The notes beneath the pieces are model-generated. The model ran no database searches and had not been told where the DNA came from. It worked only from the letters and a program-made list of their open reading frames with translations. The translations under genes and the position numbers were made by a program. From Cadophora sp. MPI-SDFR-AT-0126 (Eukaryota; Ascomycota; Leotiomycetes; Helotiales; Ploettnerulaceae), in assembly GCA_020747065.1 (NCBI GenBank), contig JAGMVK010000021.1, positions 372,001 to 436,000 of the forward strand: a stretch of DNA of 64,000 nt, in the 5' to 3' direction. Positions 1 to 13,200 of the stretch are shown in pieces. Position 1 is the first letter of the stretch. Every line of letters starts with the position of its first letter.

Positions 1-1388
1 CCAGTTGCGAGACTTGAAATCTTTTGCTGACTTGGAGTTGTACGCTGGAAGGTACAAAAATACAGTAAGTACTAAGTTCATGTTCTTGCCCAAAATGGAA
101 GGGACGTTCGACGAGGGTAGACCGCCTTCACACTTGATTTCAAGTAATCATTATCCCAATGCTTCAAATGTGATAGATAGTGATGGGGTTTTGCTGAAAT
201 TGTGAGGGAGCTCTTAGTTGATACCAGCTCGAGACCTTCAAAGCTATCATGCCCGACAGCAGTGCTCCTACTTATCGACTCCTGCTTCTCCGAAAGTACT
301 TCTGCCTCGCTTCCCCTGAGCCGTGGTGTCGATGTGAGTAGCCTTTTCCTTGACTTGCTGCTTTATAGAATCCTCTCGATCTTAGGTAGTGAAGACTATT
401 GTTGCTACCTGAATAGGGGAATAACGCACCGCAGGCTGCACCGGCAGCGAGAAAGACACCGGCGACAGCCAGAGCTTTGCCTTTATCCGAACAAATGACT
501 ATGTGGCGTTTTCTCATTCTTCATCAGGGGTTGCGGAAGGCTCGATATTTTATCTGGCAACTTGACGGGTGGAGGAAATTGCGTCCATTTATCTGTTTAC
601 CCGATAGAAATCCAAAAAATAATGCAGAAATTTCGACATTTCCCCTCCTGAGATTGGCACTGGTGACTGCTGAGACATACACCTCAAGTCACTACTGCGC
701 AACTTGTGAAATGACAGCTGCGCCTGTGGATGGCGGAGATATATTATCCTAAGCCGCGTTGAATTTTGCGATTCTCGCTTAACTGACACAAACCAAAAAG
801 ACTCATCCGGAAAGACCTACTGGTGATGGCTGGAGCATCACGGGGGAAGAAGAAAGCTCAAAATCTCCTGATTTTCACACTTGGGAGTGGATCGCTTTGA
901 CAGCAAAAGTCCATCAGTAGGCATATAAAAACAGGCGTTGGCCAAAGGCTGTTTGGTCATGCCACCAAAAGGATCTAAAACCAAACGCAGTAGCACTTAA
1001 CTCACAGTATCCAGATGCCCATCACGCATTATCGCCGTACATTCTCAAGCCATTGGTTGAGTCCATTCGCATTCGCTCGCTAGCTCAACGATCTGAATTT
1101 GATTACAACGTTGTAGACATACACATTTCATCGTGTCGCTCTCCTCCCTCTCCACACCAAGTAAACCTCAACGCCATATGTCCGTCCTGAGTTCCGACAT
1201 ATCCGTCCGCAGCTCAATGAGCACAACACATATCGTACCTCAAGCAGTCCATCCGTGGAAAATGCTATCTGTTAGCCAAGCCTGAACGCCGTCGCAAATT
1301 TGTTCATGGAGCCAATCGATCGTCGAATCAAAATCGCAGAACAACAAAGTAGATACGATCAGATTCAACGGGAATCCTTAGTCCTTTT
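1..1388. other. Left-edge intergenic region with a possible exon fragment
   Basis: No gene is identified. A plus-strand frame is open from the window edge to a stop at 203-205. It contains a strong GTAAGT donor at 65-70, so bases 2-64 could be the end of an exon of a gene lying mostly outside the window; the peptide is not recognised. A minus-strand frame (272-517) encodes a short hydrophobic alanine-rich start, but its continuation is incoherent. The rest, up to the HIR1 stop codon, holds only short unsupported frames. Confidence 0.4.
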
Positions 1389-4300
1389 TTATGCCCCGTT
1401 TTCATCATCGTCCATCCCGAGGACTCTTGCGTATTGCACAGTCAACCGCTGCAAGTCGCGGAATTTACCTGTGTTATATTAGATCTGACCACTTTGTTTG
1501 CGCGGGAAGAGACTTACCCAATATTAATACAACTTCCTTCAGCAGTTCTTTTCTATCCCAACCACACAGCGTCTCACTCTCGCTATCCGTGTCGTCCTCT
1601 TCATGTAGGATACCACCCATAATACTGCGCAGAAGCTCTTCGACCTTGGCTTTGAGTCCTTCAGCGCCGAGTCGCTTCGCATACATGAACAGATAGATCC
1701 GGAACTCCTCTTTAGCGTCTAGTTGCATAGCAGCTGCAACACGGTTCTCAAGATGTGCGATACTGACACCTGACTCGAAGCCTTCGAAACCTTCTTTGGA
1801 GAGAAGGGTCTTGATGAGTCGCTGGAGCGTGTATGCTCTGCCTTTGAGAAGAACTTCGTTGGTGGTGTGTCTCTCGAGGTGAGGAATAATTCCGGCAGAG
1901 ACATTGGAAGAATCGACTTCGCCATCGCGCTTGGTGTCTGGGCCAACACCCGTTGACTGAAGACTGCTGATGGATGAATCATTCGAGTTCCAGTACTGAC
2001 TGCCAACCGCCCACCAAGCTTCGGAGAGCCGCTGCCAGACATACATCTTCGGCGAATAGAGGTATCCATCGCCATTGCTGAGCGTGACGATAATGTGACC
2101 CGTCGAATTGAGATGTGCTGAAGTTACTCCTGGTGCACTTGTTGTGTGAACGCCGAGGGAGTGCATTGCAATTTCCAGAATAGGAGCAAGAGATACCGGT
2201 GGATGGGGCGAAGAAAGATCCTTCAGATTCCAGACATAGCACATTCCAACCGCAGTAATGCACAGTAACCACCATCCTCTGCATTCCAAGATTACGGGTT
2301 GCGCTTCTAGTACCAGAGCGTTGATGAGTCGCCTTCCCGCTGGGCTCCAGCTGTAGATGCTACCATCTTCGCAAGCTGCTGCCCAGAAGTTCTTGTTTCC
2401 AGTGACAAGGATGATTGCTCTGGGAAGATAATCGTGCCAGACAGTGGCGCCTCTTTTCGAAGCACTGATGCGAGAAGGATCTCTGACCTGACCGATCACA
2501 GTTATTGGGTTCTGGGCTTCCAAGATGATATCGTCGGTCGCCTTTGCAGATTCCTCAACTCCATTGGTGCCATTGGTGCCCGATGATTTCGATGGCGGAA
2601 GAGTGCCGCGATCCAGTGATCTCAGGATATGCGTCCTAACTTTCGGGACAGCTAATCTAACTTGACTGATGGACAGTGCAGGGTTGATAACAGCTGGTCT
2701 GAGGAATTCAGGAGTGGGTACTAAACCAGTCACTGGCGGAGCTGCTGATGCTGGCTCGACGCCATTTATTCCGTTGACCATGATCGATACTGGACCTGAT
2801 CCTAAAGTTGGCCGTTTGTTTGGCTGCTCCTCTTCTTCTTCGCCATCGATGACAATCGCTTTTCTTTTATTGCCAAGCAGCATAGCTGCAAGACCGCCTC
2901 TTGGAAGGCCATCGTAAGGTTTTGAGAGATCCAGTATTGTTTGTGGCGCATCGTTCTGTGTATTATTCGAGTTTGCGGCCATAAGCTGTGATTGGGGAAG
3001 AGATGAAAGACCAGTCCCAGATGAAGAAACCAACAGGGGTGCTACTCGCTTCTTTCCATCCTTTGTGATGGTAACTCGACTCTTCATGGCCTCGAGTTTG
3101 GCAGCGTTCGGGTCAACTGCAGGAGCTGGTGCTGGCGCAGGAGAGTCTTGTGCTGAGCGACCATTGGTGATTACAGGAGCTGTAGAGGTAACACCAACCA
3201 TTGGTGTCGATGTTCCTGTCCCTGAGCCGTTTCCATTTAGTACTGGCACAGGGTTAGAGCCCACATCACCCATCAAAGCCCCCATTCTCCCCTCGGTTCT
3301 TTGTAATTCTCCCGCTTTGCTTTTCTCTTCCAAGCGTAGTCCAGCAACATCTTCCACAACCCCTACACCTCGACGGCCAACACCGAATTTTTGCAGTGCC
3401 TTGTCATTTTCTGACCACGGTGCGATGAACCCCAATTCACCTCTTTCAAATTCCAGCGCGATAATACTGCCATCCAAACTTGTCGCAAAGATAGTAAGTC
3501 CGTCAGGTGTCCATGCCAGATCTGAAATAGATTTCCCTGCCAAGTCTTGAAGCACAACCAATGGTCTCGAAGAACTTGTATTCCAAATGCTCAGAGTTTT
3601 GTCTTGCCCAGCACATGCAATGACTGTGACTAAAGCCTGAGTACTATAACCGCTGTTGTCGGTAGTTTCCGCACTGATTTCCTGCTTACTGAACAATCTC
3701 GGAGAGAAAGTGCAGACCTCTGTAGGTCCTTCGTGCCCAATAAGATTGATATCACTGTCCCAACCTCCCCGGTTGATGATAGCAACTGAGCTCACAGGTC
3801 CATTGACTGCATTCGCTGCAGCAATGTGATTTCCGTCTGGCGACCAAGAACATCTTCTGAAATACGTCGTGAGTGGCGAGGACGTGAAAGGACTGACAAT
3901 CGTGTGCTCGAGGACAAAGTTGTTTATGGAATCGTAGGAGGTCGCGTTCGGTAGAGGGGATGTAAATCGAAAGAGCTTGATGGTTCTGTCGTCGCTGGCC
4001 GTAGCAAAGTACTTGTTCGCGGGGTCGAAAGTAATGCCTTTGACGTGACTTTGGTGCACCGACAGTGTCTTCAGCTTCTCAAATGTGTGCCCTGACCAAA
4101 CCACAATTTTCGAATCCAGACCGACAGATACTAAGATCGAAGAATCGTAAGCCCAGCCGAGATCTTGTACATCATTGTCATGCCCAATCAAACGCTTCAT
4201 AATCTTCCAATTTTCCACGGGAGGGGGTTCTGTAGTGCCTAATTATCCATGTCAGCAGTTTCCTAGACCATTCGAGCCGTAGAGATGCGCGAACCAAAAT

Positions 4301-4756
4301 TGGCTTGATGCGATGGAGGATTCGCATCCAGGGTGTAGATGCAAATGATCTTATCGTCCGCCCCAGAAGCCAACCACCGCCCATTTGGAGAAAATCTGAC
4401 TGTATGTATAGTTCCAGAATGGTAGCTCATATGGCATAATTGCTTTGGCTTAGTGTAGTTCGCGTCTCCAGCCTGGAGGATAGCTTCGGTCGACCAAATT
4501 CGGACGTGGCCATCTGCAGACAGAATCTCAGCATCGTTCCCAGTTCCTTCACATTACATGATCTCTTACCTCCCGCAGCGGTAGCCAGCCTGCTTCCATC
4601 GGGTGACACATGACAACTATAGACCTCAAAGTCTTTCTGCTCTCCTGGAGGTTGAGGCGCAAGTTAGCTCGAGATGCGCTGTGTAGGATTCGGAAGCTTG
4701 GAGCTTCGAATGTACATACCACCATGTAATAACCAGGAAGGCTTTATTACTTTCAT
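1389..4756 (-). CDS. HIR1: HIR1/HIRA histone chaperone subunit
   Basis: Subunit of the nuclear HIR complex, which deposits H3-H4 outside replication with Asf1 and represses histone genes. I rebuilt five exons: 4756-4720, 4644-4570, 4513-4295, 4238-1518 and 1468-1389, giving 1,043 aa. The start MKVIKPSW matches the conserved HIRA start, and the following residues give the first WD repeat. WD40 repeats fill about the first 370 residues. A basic GKKRVAPLLV segment near residue 500 resembles the Asf1-binding B domain. A long Ala/Ser/Thr linker leads to the conserved C-terminal Hira domain. The last intron (1517-1469, 49 nt) matters: reading through it ends the protein early, while splicing adds the expected RDLQRLTVQYARVLG-type tail. 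The second-last donor is an unusual GTTCGC. Family assignment is secure. Confidence 0.95.
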
Positions 4757-5280
4757 CGTTGTCACCAGAAGAGGGGCTGACTCGCATTGTTGAGTTGATG
4801 GGCAGCTCTGTTACGGAAATCAGGAACGCGCGACGAGACGAGGGCGCGACTAATTCAATGTGAGCACTTCGCTTCTCCGCGCGCGCTTGTTCCAAGAGCC
4901 GGGGGGAAAGGTCTTGGTTCAGAGGAGTGTCTTCGGCTCTTTTTCGAGGTGTCACAGCGGCATTGGTCACGCTAGGCTGAGCTGGAACATTCAAGGCTGA
5001 TGAAGACTTCACTTTCGATCTCTGTTCACATGTAGTCGAGTAGCATAAAGAGATAAAGCATGGTTATTATTGAAACAGTTTACCATATGAAAACAAGTTC
5101 ACTAATGGCGTTTCTTGGAAGCTGGGAATATAGACGGAAAGTTGTGCATCAAGCAGACTACGCCATTATCGGTGCGGACTGCTAAAAATTACCAAATCTA
5201 ATTCATTTACTGCTTTCAACAGTCTCAAGTCACCCCTGCCAAGGCCTGATCACTGAGCTGAGTCTCTTTGACTCCTCATA
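4757..5280. other. HIR1 5' region / oxidoreductase 3' region
   Basis: This gap lies between the HIR1 start and the oxidoreductase stop, both on the minus strand. A 128-codon minus-strand frame (5012-4626) runs into HIR1 exon 1 in a different frame and looks like 5' leader sequence, not a gene. Nothing else is seen. Confidence 0.5.
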
Positions 5281-6701
5281 TCACTCCTTTGTATCCTCAA
5301 TCTTGAAGATATACTTGGTGCCACTGTTGACACCATTCTTCAGATTCGAGAGTCCCTTCTCAACACCATTCAATCCACCGGGAATAACCTCGAACGGGTG
5401 AGCTGTGAACCAACCCTCTCGGAGACCTCGTGAAAAGAGTCTGAAGTACGCATAACCGAACTCCTTTCCGCCAGTCTTGATGCCAGCCTTGGCCTTCTCT
5501 TCTGAAGGCGCCATATGAACACTGCCAACCATTGTCGTACTATGCTCGATTTGCGAAGGAATTGCCGAGTAGTCTTTGCCTGGGAGGACCAAAGTTATCT
5601 TGCTGCCCTCCTTTGCGAGGACCTGGCTGATGTTCTGGAAGCTATTGTGCTCGCTAACAGCGTCAAATGCGTATTTCACTTCGCTTGCACCAGCTTTCTT
5701 TAGAGCATCCTTAATGCTAGCAACTACAGCATCGTCTCCTTTTCGGTAATCAACGATGGTGTCACCCTTCTCGCGTGAAATGAGCGTCTCTACAAATTCC
5801 GATGCCCTGCCTGCAACTGCGATTATGGGATGAATATTGGAGACCTGGGCAAGCTTTATCGTGTAGGCGCCCTGAATTTGTCAGATTCGATGCATGAGAC
5901 ATGGAATATTTAGATCTTACCACAGCACCAGAGGCTCCATAAACAATCAATGGAATGGGAGACGAGGCGGGCATCCATGGCTCGGGTAGACCCAGTCGAA
6001 GGTAGAGACCAACGGCAGCTGTCATTGCAGCAAGTGGAATAGATGCGCCCTGGTATGAATCAGCGATATCTGGTCATCAAGACTTGGAAGTACAAACCTC
6101 TTCAAAGGATGTCTTCTTTGGAAGATGGAAAGTGGTATAGTCTTCAGAAATAGCATACTACAGAGATTAGGAAATCAGCTATTACTCGCAGACCCCATTT
6201 CCGGAGAGAAGTCCTTAGAACAGGGTAATCTTGGTTAAAACGACGAAATGTAAATTAGCCCCCGGCGAATTAACCTACCTCCGCAAATGATCCATGTGGA
6301 GTCATCATCTCGTGGAACGCTGCAACACGATCGCCTTTCTTGAACTCAACAACATTCTCACCAACAGACTCCACGACTCCTGCGATATCATCTCCAGAGT
6401 TATGAGGCTCAAAGTACTCAGGTCTTTTCCAATCTTTTGGGTTAGATCCCGAGTAGATCACCTTGATCAGAACTTGGTTTGCTGATGGTTTCGGAATAGG
6501 GACATCATTAATGGTGACCTTGGGTCCCTTTGCTACAATGGCGTTTTTCATATTCAATGTTCTTGATCTAGCGAACGATCTTCGAGGTATGAAAGACGGG
6601 TGCTGATTAGAATGGCTGAAACAATTGCACTTGTGTATTGCAGGTGTTGTCCTGAGATGAAAGAATAGTCGGATAACAGGTCGAGAAGATGTGGTATTCA
6701 T
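5281..6701 (-). CDS. Zinc-type/quinone-like NAD(P)H oxidoreductase (MDR family)
   Basis: Medium-chain reductase of the alcohol dehydrogenase/quinone oxidoreductase type, substrate unknown. Exons: 6701-6279, 6157-6098, 6049-5921 and 5871-5281 (400 aa). After residue 51 the protein has the GroES-like fold: a VLIKVIYSGSNPKDWK stretch and a GDDIAGVVESVGENV stretch. The nucleotide-binding fold follows with YGASGAVGAYTIKLA. Zinc-ligand cysteines are not seen, so it is probably a zinc-independent enoyl or quinone reductase. Residues 1-50 contain many Arg/Ser and no acids, ending near RRSFARS, which resembles a mitochondrial presequence. An in-frame ATG at 6551 would give a shorter cytosolic form. 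It follows HIR1 on the same strand with no sign of functional linkage. Confidence 0.85.
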
Positions 6702-7254
6702 ATCATCTTAATCACTCGCAGCAAAGACTTTTTTTCCCCAGTCTCTGTGTCTTTGCTTGTATTTGTCAGTCTATGGCCTAGTGACATGACGAAAGGAAGG
6801 CGGGGTAAAGCTCCTTGCCAGCCGGCAGCTAGCCAGGAACACCCGAGATAGATTATGCTTTCAACAAGGAAGATAAGAAAACAGGGAGATAAAATGACTG
6901 GCTTCACCTTTTATCTGTCTATGAGTATTGCATCAAGCACCTCGGCTTATATCATGTAGTCTCCATGAATCTTGAAAGTTATCCAGTCTCGTCCTCCGAG
7001 GAACTTCATTGACAACTTTGCTGCTCCATGGTTCCACCTCCAAAGAAGGCTGCTTGTCATCGCTTAGGATTCATTGACCTGAAGTTTTGGGGCTTCTCCT
7101 TGTAAGGCTTTCCACTCGAGAACAGCCGCTTCCTCGGCGTCCATTTGACATCAGTGGGGTGAAGTGTGCATCTCGTACCTCTTGCATGTCAGCAGGATTA
7201 GAGCATATCTATGATGACCCAACGACCCCGATATTTGACCGTAAACAAAAGTGT
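6702..7254. other. Intergenic region upstream of the oxidoreductase
   Basis: Contains the promoter and 5' leader of the oxidoreductase and the 3' end of the zinc-finger gene. Only short frames occur on both strands, and none is supported. Confidence 0.5.
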
Positions 7255-8186
7255 TCATTTCTGGCGGATATTCTTGGCTTTTCTCTTCTTGAAAATGACT
7301 CCAGGGCCACTCTGCTCATCTGCTTCTTGCTTGACGCCGTCAATTGGAGGCAAGGAATCAATAGGCTTGGTGTCTCCATCTGAAAACTCTCTTTTGATCC
7401 CAGCAGGGTCCGCAGCATTTGCGGGTTCTGTCTCTCCAGCTACACCACTGAAATCCTCTGACTTCGCCTCGCTGGTTTCTTGCTTGACTTCCTCCTTAAG
7501 CTCGACCTTCGTAGCTGGCTCCTTGCCTTTGCGGGTTGCATTGCTGAGCAGAGCGTCCAGATCATCGTCTCCATCCTCAACCGGGTGTGTTCGATATGTA
7601 GAACCCCATCTCCTCTTCTTCGCCTCATTCAACTCTGCTTCTTCCTCGTCAACCACTCTCTTTCGTACTCCCAGAGCCAGTGCCTCTGGTTTCTTCTCGG
7701 TTTCCTCAGGATCGATAATGCGTTCAGACGTGACCTGCCATTCCCCAGGTATTGCCATTCCTGACCTGAGCTCACCTGGTATACTGATGCCCATTTCCGC
7801 TAGTTGCGCCAGCTGCTTCTTCCTCGACGCTTCTGTCGCCTGAGGCTTAGGTACTGACGGCGTGGGTCCTCTTCCAAACGCAGAACTCGAGGAACTCGCT
7901 GCTGAGCTTGATCCGCCCCCTGATACCAGTCCCTTTAGCCGTTCCACCTCCATCTTCGATCGCTCCTTATCCTTCTCATCCTTCTCGTGGCCCCGGTGAA
8001 GATCGCGGAGGAAGCGCTTCAGGTTGCCTTGATGCTTCGGCGTTGCTTCATGGTTCGTCTTTTCCAGCTTCGTGTCCCGGACGTAAGTTTTGCAGTGCTT
8101 GCACCAGTATTTGGGCTGTAATATCATCAGTAAAGGCTTCCGGATCGGCGAGGTTCACTTACTGTCGATTTCCAGTATTCAGACAT
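7255..8186 (-). CDS. U1-type zinc-finger protein, WBP4-like (pre-mRNA splicing)
   Basis: Exons 8186-8163 and 8115-7255 give 294 aa. The first exon has only eight codons (MSEYWKST); splicing joins it to PKYWCKHC and completes the U1/matrin-type finger C13-X2-C16-X13-H30-X5-H36. This N-terminal arrangement is that of WW-domain-binding protein 4 (FBP21), a spliceosome-associated protein that binds RNA or snRNP proteins. No WW domain is seen, as in many fungal members. The remainder is charged, with acidic and Ser-rich stretches, and ends in a basic KKRKAKNIRQK tail that is typical of the family and could act as a nuclear signal. The gene is divergent from the stomatin-like gene, with 246 bp between start codons. 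Confidence 0.85.
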
Positions 8187-8432
8187 CGTGTGATGACCCG
8201 GTGTTTTGTATTGTATTCTGGTGAGACAAGGTCTTCTAGTAGGAGTCAAGCTTTGTGATGTTTGTAGCTAGTCTTGAGACTGTGTAGAAGATTTGTTGCG
8301 ACAAGGCCGAGAAGCAGGCGCAATTGAAGCCTCGCCTAAAAATATCTAGCCTCGACCTCCGAGCCGACAAGGCAGAGCTCAACGCCCTTCACTCTTCGCC
8401 TCCCCAAATTTCAACATTCACAAACCGCAGAC
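8187..8432. promoter_or_regulatory. Bidirectional promoter, WBP4-like / stomatin-like genes
   Basis: The two start codons lie head to head with 246 bp between them, so both promoters and 5' leaders must fit here. No clear TATA element was recognised. Confidence 0.6.
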
Positions 8433-9757
8433 ATGGCATTTGAGGTGGTATCACGAACGGCAGCAAATGGGCCTCTGCTCAGCAAAACCATCACATCAAC
8501 ACTCGCTCCACGATCCCTCCTAGCAGGACGCACTGCCACTGTCCCCATCCTCAGAACCCAGCAGCGAAGACAGCTTCATGTCACCCCTCGATCAAGAGCG
8601 CCGAGTAGTGGATTGATGGGGATCAGCAATTCGAATGTACCATCATCCTATTTCCAGAGACCTCGTCTGCCAGCAAATACAGTTGTCAAATTCGTACCTC
8701 AGCAAACGGCGTGGATTGTGGAGCGCATGGGAAAGTTCAACAGGATCCTCACACCAGGTCTAGCTGTTCTTTGGCCTTTCTTGGACAGGATAGCATATGT
8801 GAAGAGCTTGAAGGAGGCAGCTATTGAGATACCTAGCCAGAGCGCGATCACAGCAGACAATGTTACGTTGGAGCTTGATGGAGTGCTATATACACGAGTT
8901 TTCGATGCCTACAAAGCTAGGTATGTTCCAAAGCTCTAAATCTCCCCTCCTTCACCCAGCCCAGACTGACAGTGCAAAGTTATGGTGTCGAAGATGCGGA
9001 ATACGCCATCTCCCAACTGGCGCAAACAACCATGCGTTCAGAAATTGGTCAACTAACACTTGACCACGTCCTGAAAGAGCGTGCGGCCCTTAACACGAAC
9101 ATCACAACGGCGATCAACGAAGCCGCACAAGATTGGGGTATTGTCTGCCTGCGTTACGAGATCCGGGACATCCACGCTCCAGACGGTGTTGTAGCAGCAA
9201 TGCACCGTCAGGTCACTGCAGAGCGCAGCAAACGTGCTGAGATTCTAGACTCAGAGGGTCAGAGACAGAGCGCCATCAATATCGCAGAGGGACGAAAGCA
9301 AAGCGTCATTCTCGCTTCAGAGGCCTTGAAGAGTGAACAAATCAACATGGCAAGCGGAGAGGCCGAGGCTATATTGTTGAAGGCAAAGGCTACGGCAGCT
9401 GGTATTGATGCCGTAGCCAAGAGTATTGCTTCGGGCAAAGAGTCAGCACAAGGAGCTGTCAGCTTGAGCGTCGCGGAGAAATACGTCGAGGCTTTCGGCA
9501 AACTTGCTAAAGAGGGCACGGCAGTTGTCGTGCCAGGCAACGTGGGAGATATCGGGAGCATGATTGCAAGCGCCATGGCTGTGTACGGAAAAGTCGGCGA
9601 TGCACAAGCAAAGACTATGGCAGCGAAAGCAATCGAAGCCCAAAAGTCGCATCATGGCGAAGATGGAGAGACTTTCCTCGCCGAAGCAGAAAGTCCTAAT
9701 GAGGAAATGAAGAGGAGCATGTTAGCTTCATTCGAGAATACCAGACAGCGGAAGTGA
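8433..9757 (+). CDS. Mitochondrial stomatin-like protein (SPFH/prohibitin family)
   Basis: Homologue of SLP-2/STOML2, a matrix-side inner-membrane scaffold that binds cardiolipin and prohibitins. Exons 8433-8920 and 8980-9757 give 421 aa; the splice makes KA-S-YGVEDAEYA. Residues 1-60 are rich in Arg, Ser and Thr with RRQLHVTPRSR, a good mitochondrial presequence. The SPFH domain follows from about residue 82 (FVPQQTAWIVERMGKF) through the conserved IPSQSAITADNV and ERAALNTNI regions. A helical, alanine/lysine-rich region with SEGQRQSAINIAEG then forms the usual oligomerisation part. Length and layout match fungal orthologues. Confidence 0.92.
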
Positions 9758-10229
9758 GGTGTATGTATGAGCGGAAAAAGGGCAAAGCGAAAATGGAAAA
9801 CGAGTAAGTAATGTAAAACAGCAAGCGGACATCATTTGTTTTGTTAGGCGAGTGCGGGCGATGATGGCGTCCATGATTAACTATCGTTCCCATTCGTTGT
9901 GTTGTACGATGGTGGAGAAATCACTTCTCAGATTCAATACCAATAAGCTCTTAGGGGCGGAACAGTAGTATAAATGGCAACACTCAGATCCACCAAAGGA
10001 TTCACCCTCTCGTTCCGTTTCATTGTCTAATATTGATGGGCAATAGAAGAATCTGGTAATGCTTCGCTTGTTTCTCACACTGTAAGCCGTCCACTTAAGA
10101 GGTTGTTCTACAACTTGATGTATTACTCTCGTGTATTTTCAAATGGCGAAAAGGCCTGTATCATGACAATATGAGGAAGCTCTACAATACATCCAGCCCG
10201 TCTCCTAAAACTTGAAAGAAAAAACATAC
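9758..10229. other. Convergent intergenic region (stomatin-like / MON2)
   Basis: 3' flanks of two converging genes. Only short unsupported frames are present. Confidence 0.5.
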
Positions 10230-13200
10230 TTATCCACCACCAACACCAAATTCACCACCCACATCATCCAGCGCCCTGCCGACCCACTCCAGCACCTCCA
10301 TATCCCTCGCCGCAGCCCTAACAGCCTTCGCCAACAACGGATACAACCAAAACAAATGCTTCTTTCCCTCGCTCTCCACACCCGGCGAATCAGGAATAGC
10401 TTCGGGCTCACAGCTCAACTTGACTAACGCTTGCAAGATATACAACAGCTCTCTCCGTTGCGACAATGGCTGTGGCATGCGGCCGCGAAGCGGCTGGTCT
10501 GCGATATAGCCACGCAGTGTGAGGCCTGCGCGCAGGATGAGATACGGGGATGCTGCTTGTGCGAGCTTGATTCTAGGAGTTGAGCTGTCGTGCAGAGCGA
10601 CGAGGGAAAGGAGCGTGTCCATGCAGACGTAGCTCATTTTCGCTCTTGGAGATGGTGCAGGATCTATGGTACGCCCTTTGCGGGTTTGGTAGAGTGTGGA
10701 GAGGAGTTCCTGGTTTGGCTGGGGTAGCTCGCTCGGTAGGGGGGCGTGAATGAGTGATTTATGGAAAAGCGATTTGGTATATGTCATGCGTGTCTTGTCG
10801 GGAATGGAGGGTGAGCCCAGAGCGGGTGTTATGAGATCGCGGAGGGTGAGGAAAGAGGTTATATCGAATTCTTGGTCGGCCGATATGTCGATTGTTGATG
10901 AGAGGGAGGAACAGTCTGCGGCGGTTATGCCGTTGGCGATGGTGACAATTGAAGTCCAAAGGGAACGGGATACGTCGTCTTTGATGGTGGATTTTGTAAG
11001 AATAGGGAGGATGGACTTCAAGATAGCGAGTGCTGAGGTTGTTGCTTGTCGCCACGGCGATATGCTCTTTGTGACAGTCGCGAACGAATACTTTAGCACG
11101 ATTGGCCTCGCCAGTGCAGTGAGAGCAGATGCCAATGCTCCACTTGTGAAGATATCATGATCGGAAGAATGAGCAATGATCAAACTTTCAGAAAGAGCCA
11201 TTGAAGCCTTTGACAGCGCAACATATGTTGGTCGTTGTGTGTCGGATGCATCTCTGGGTTCGAAGGCAAGGCCAACAAACTCGGCTACTTGACCAATCAA
11301 GGCAGCTGGGACCCCTTCAATATCGGTCCTAATCATCTTTAGACATTCCAGGACCTGCGTTTGCAAGGGAGTTAGATATTCAATGTCTGCAGAGTAAGTT
11401 GCCGCAGTGGCTTGTTGGATGGCCTCTCGTAGTAAGATAAGCATTCTCTGGACTTTTTGATCGTCGATATCGGCTTTCATCAGACGGTAAAGCTCCTGGA
11501 GCGCAGAAGAATAAGCAATCAAGTAGTTCTGGTTGTCGGATCGATTATTAGAGGGATGTGATTTGAGGATTGGAAGAGAAGTCGACCAGAGACTCCAGGC
11601 CAAGTCGAGAGCATGGCGATCGAAGTTGGTCTTCGAGCTTCCCTCAATATTACCCCGTGAAAGGATTTGCCGAAGCGATTTAAAGACCGCAGTATTGATA
11701 TCTAGAATATTGAAATCCAACAGTGCTTTGAAGCGGTCAAGTAGAGCCTGCCAGGATTTGCTGAACGTTGAGTGGCTTGATACCATGTCCAGATAATCTG
11801 CCAGTAGATTGGTAATCCCACTCAAGACCACTACTGTGGTTTCGTTCCAGCCGCTTTTGTCTTTGTCTGATACACTTGACTCTTCTTCGTGCGTGACTTG
11901 AAGCTGTGCTTCGATCGAGGAAAGAAGCCTGAATATGACTGATTTGAGGCACATTGCCCAAGCTTCTGGGCTCAATTGGTCACCGTAAGCGTCGAAGATC
12001 CGAAGGAGAGTTTGGATTGCGCCTGGTGCTAGTTAGCCATCTTCCACCATCTTGAATTAAGTCCGACCTACTGTTTCTTAGCTCAAGTCTTTCATCGGTT
12101 GTGACGGCGGTCAGCCTCAGAAGCAGGAGCATCCAGAGTGCCGCATCAGATACGGCGAGGTCGTCTCCAGAAGCCATTTGGACCAGGTTTTCCTCATTGA
12201 CTCCTTTAATGAGATCGGGGCTCAAAGAGAAGGAACTTGTTCTTCCAGAGATAAAGTCGGACAGAACCCAGAAGAATGTCACAGTCTGGGCAAATCAGCA
12301 AACAATCTTGAATTAACAGAGGGAACCCTTACTGTTAACGAGATATTCAAATCGTCGTCTTGGGTACAGAAATTATAGAGGGTATCAACGAGTATTATGA
12401 AGCAAGAGTTCGGAAGCGAAGACAAGAAATCAGAGCAAATGAGCTGTAGCGAGTTGAACGATGATCGAATGAGCCTGGCGGATCGTGTCGTTGAGCTTTT
12501 GGATCCTTTTGCAGTGCCTTCGACTGGAGCATCATTCTGGACGAAGACGCTTCCAATAATACTGAAAACTATGTCCCATCCCACAACGAAGGTCTCGCCG
12601 CACTGCTCCAGAACACTCTTGAGGCCTTCGAGCACAACTTTGTGGACATCGATATCGGTTGCATGAATTGCCACTGACATTGCGCGCTCACTAGACTCCA
12701 ATGGAAGGATCGCCTTCTTGCATGTTTCGAGAAGACGCAGCTGAATATCACTTCGCAGCTCCTCGGGTAGTGATAAGGTAGCGGTTGCAGCTTCAAGAAC
12801 AAGTCGAATGAGGATCTCTGCCGCTCTCAATCGGACAGATGATGGAGTAGATGGAGAACAAGCAGCAGACGTCAGCTCAGACGTGAGCGTTGCCCATCCG
12901 CTAGTCTCAGGATCGTAGTTCATCAGTCGACCAACGTTGATACTTGCTACATCTCCCAACTTCGCCAAGGCAAACAAGTCCTCTTGATTCTGGGTCGCGG
13001 GCGCTGTGTTAATGCTATGAAGCCTTCGATGTCCATAAGATGGACGTCGCGCCTCTGGTGATGGAGGGCCAGATATATTCAAGACTTCTGGTTGCTGCTT
13101 CTGTGGCTCCTCTCTACCAAACAATGAGCACAGCGCCACGATGACTTCCACGAAAGCATCATTTGGGAAGTCAATGGTACTCTCAAGTAATCGTGAGGCA

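Noticed and set aside
3065..3550. 161-codon plus-strand frame opposite HIR1
   Set aside because: It is antisense to the Ala/Ser-rich HIR1 linker and consists of simple Ala/Gly/Pro runs. HIR1 explains the region.
4626..5012. 128-codon minus-strand frame over HIR1 exon 1
   Set aside because: HIR1 exon 1 is in a different frame with a conserved start, so this is leader sequence read through.
7211..7843. 210-codon plus-strand frame opposite the WBP4-like gene
   Set aside because: A Ser-rich antisense shadow of Glu/Lys-rich coding sequence, with no recognisable domain.
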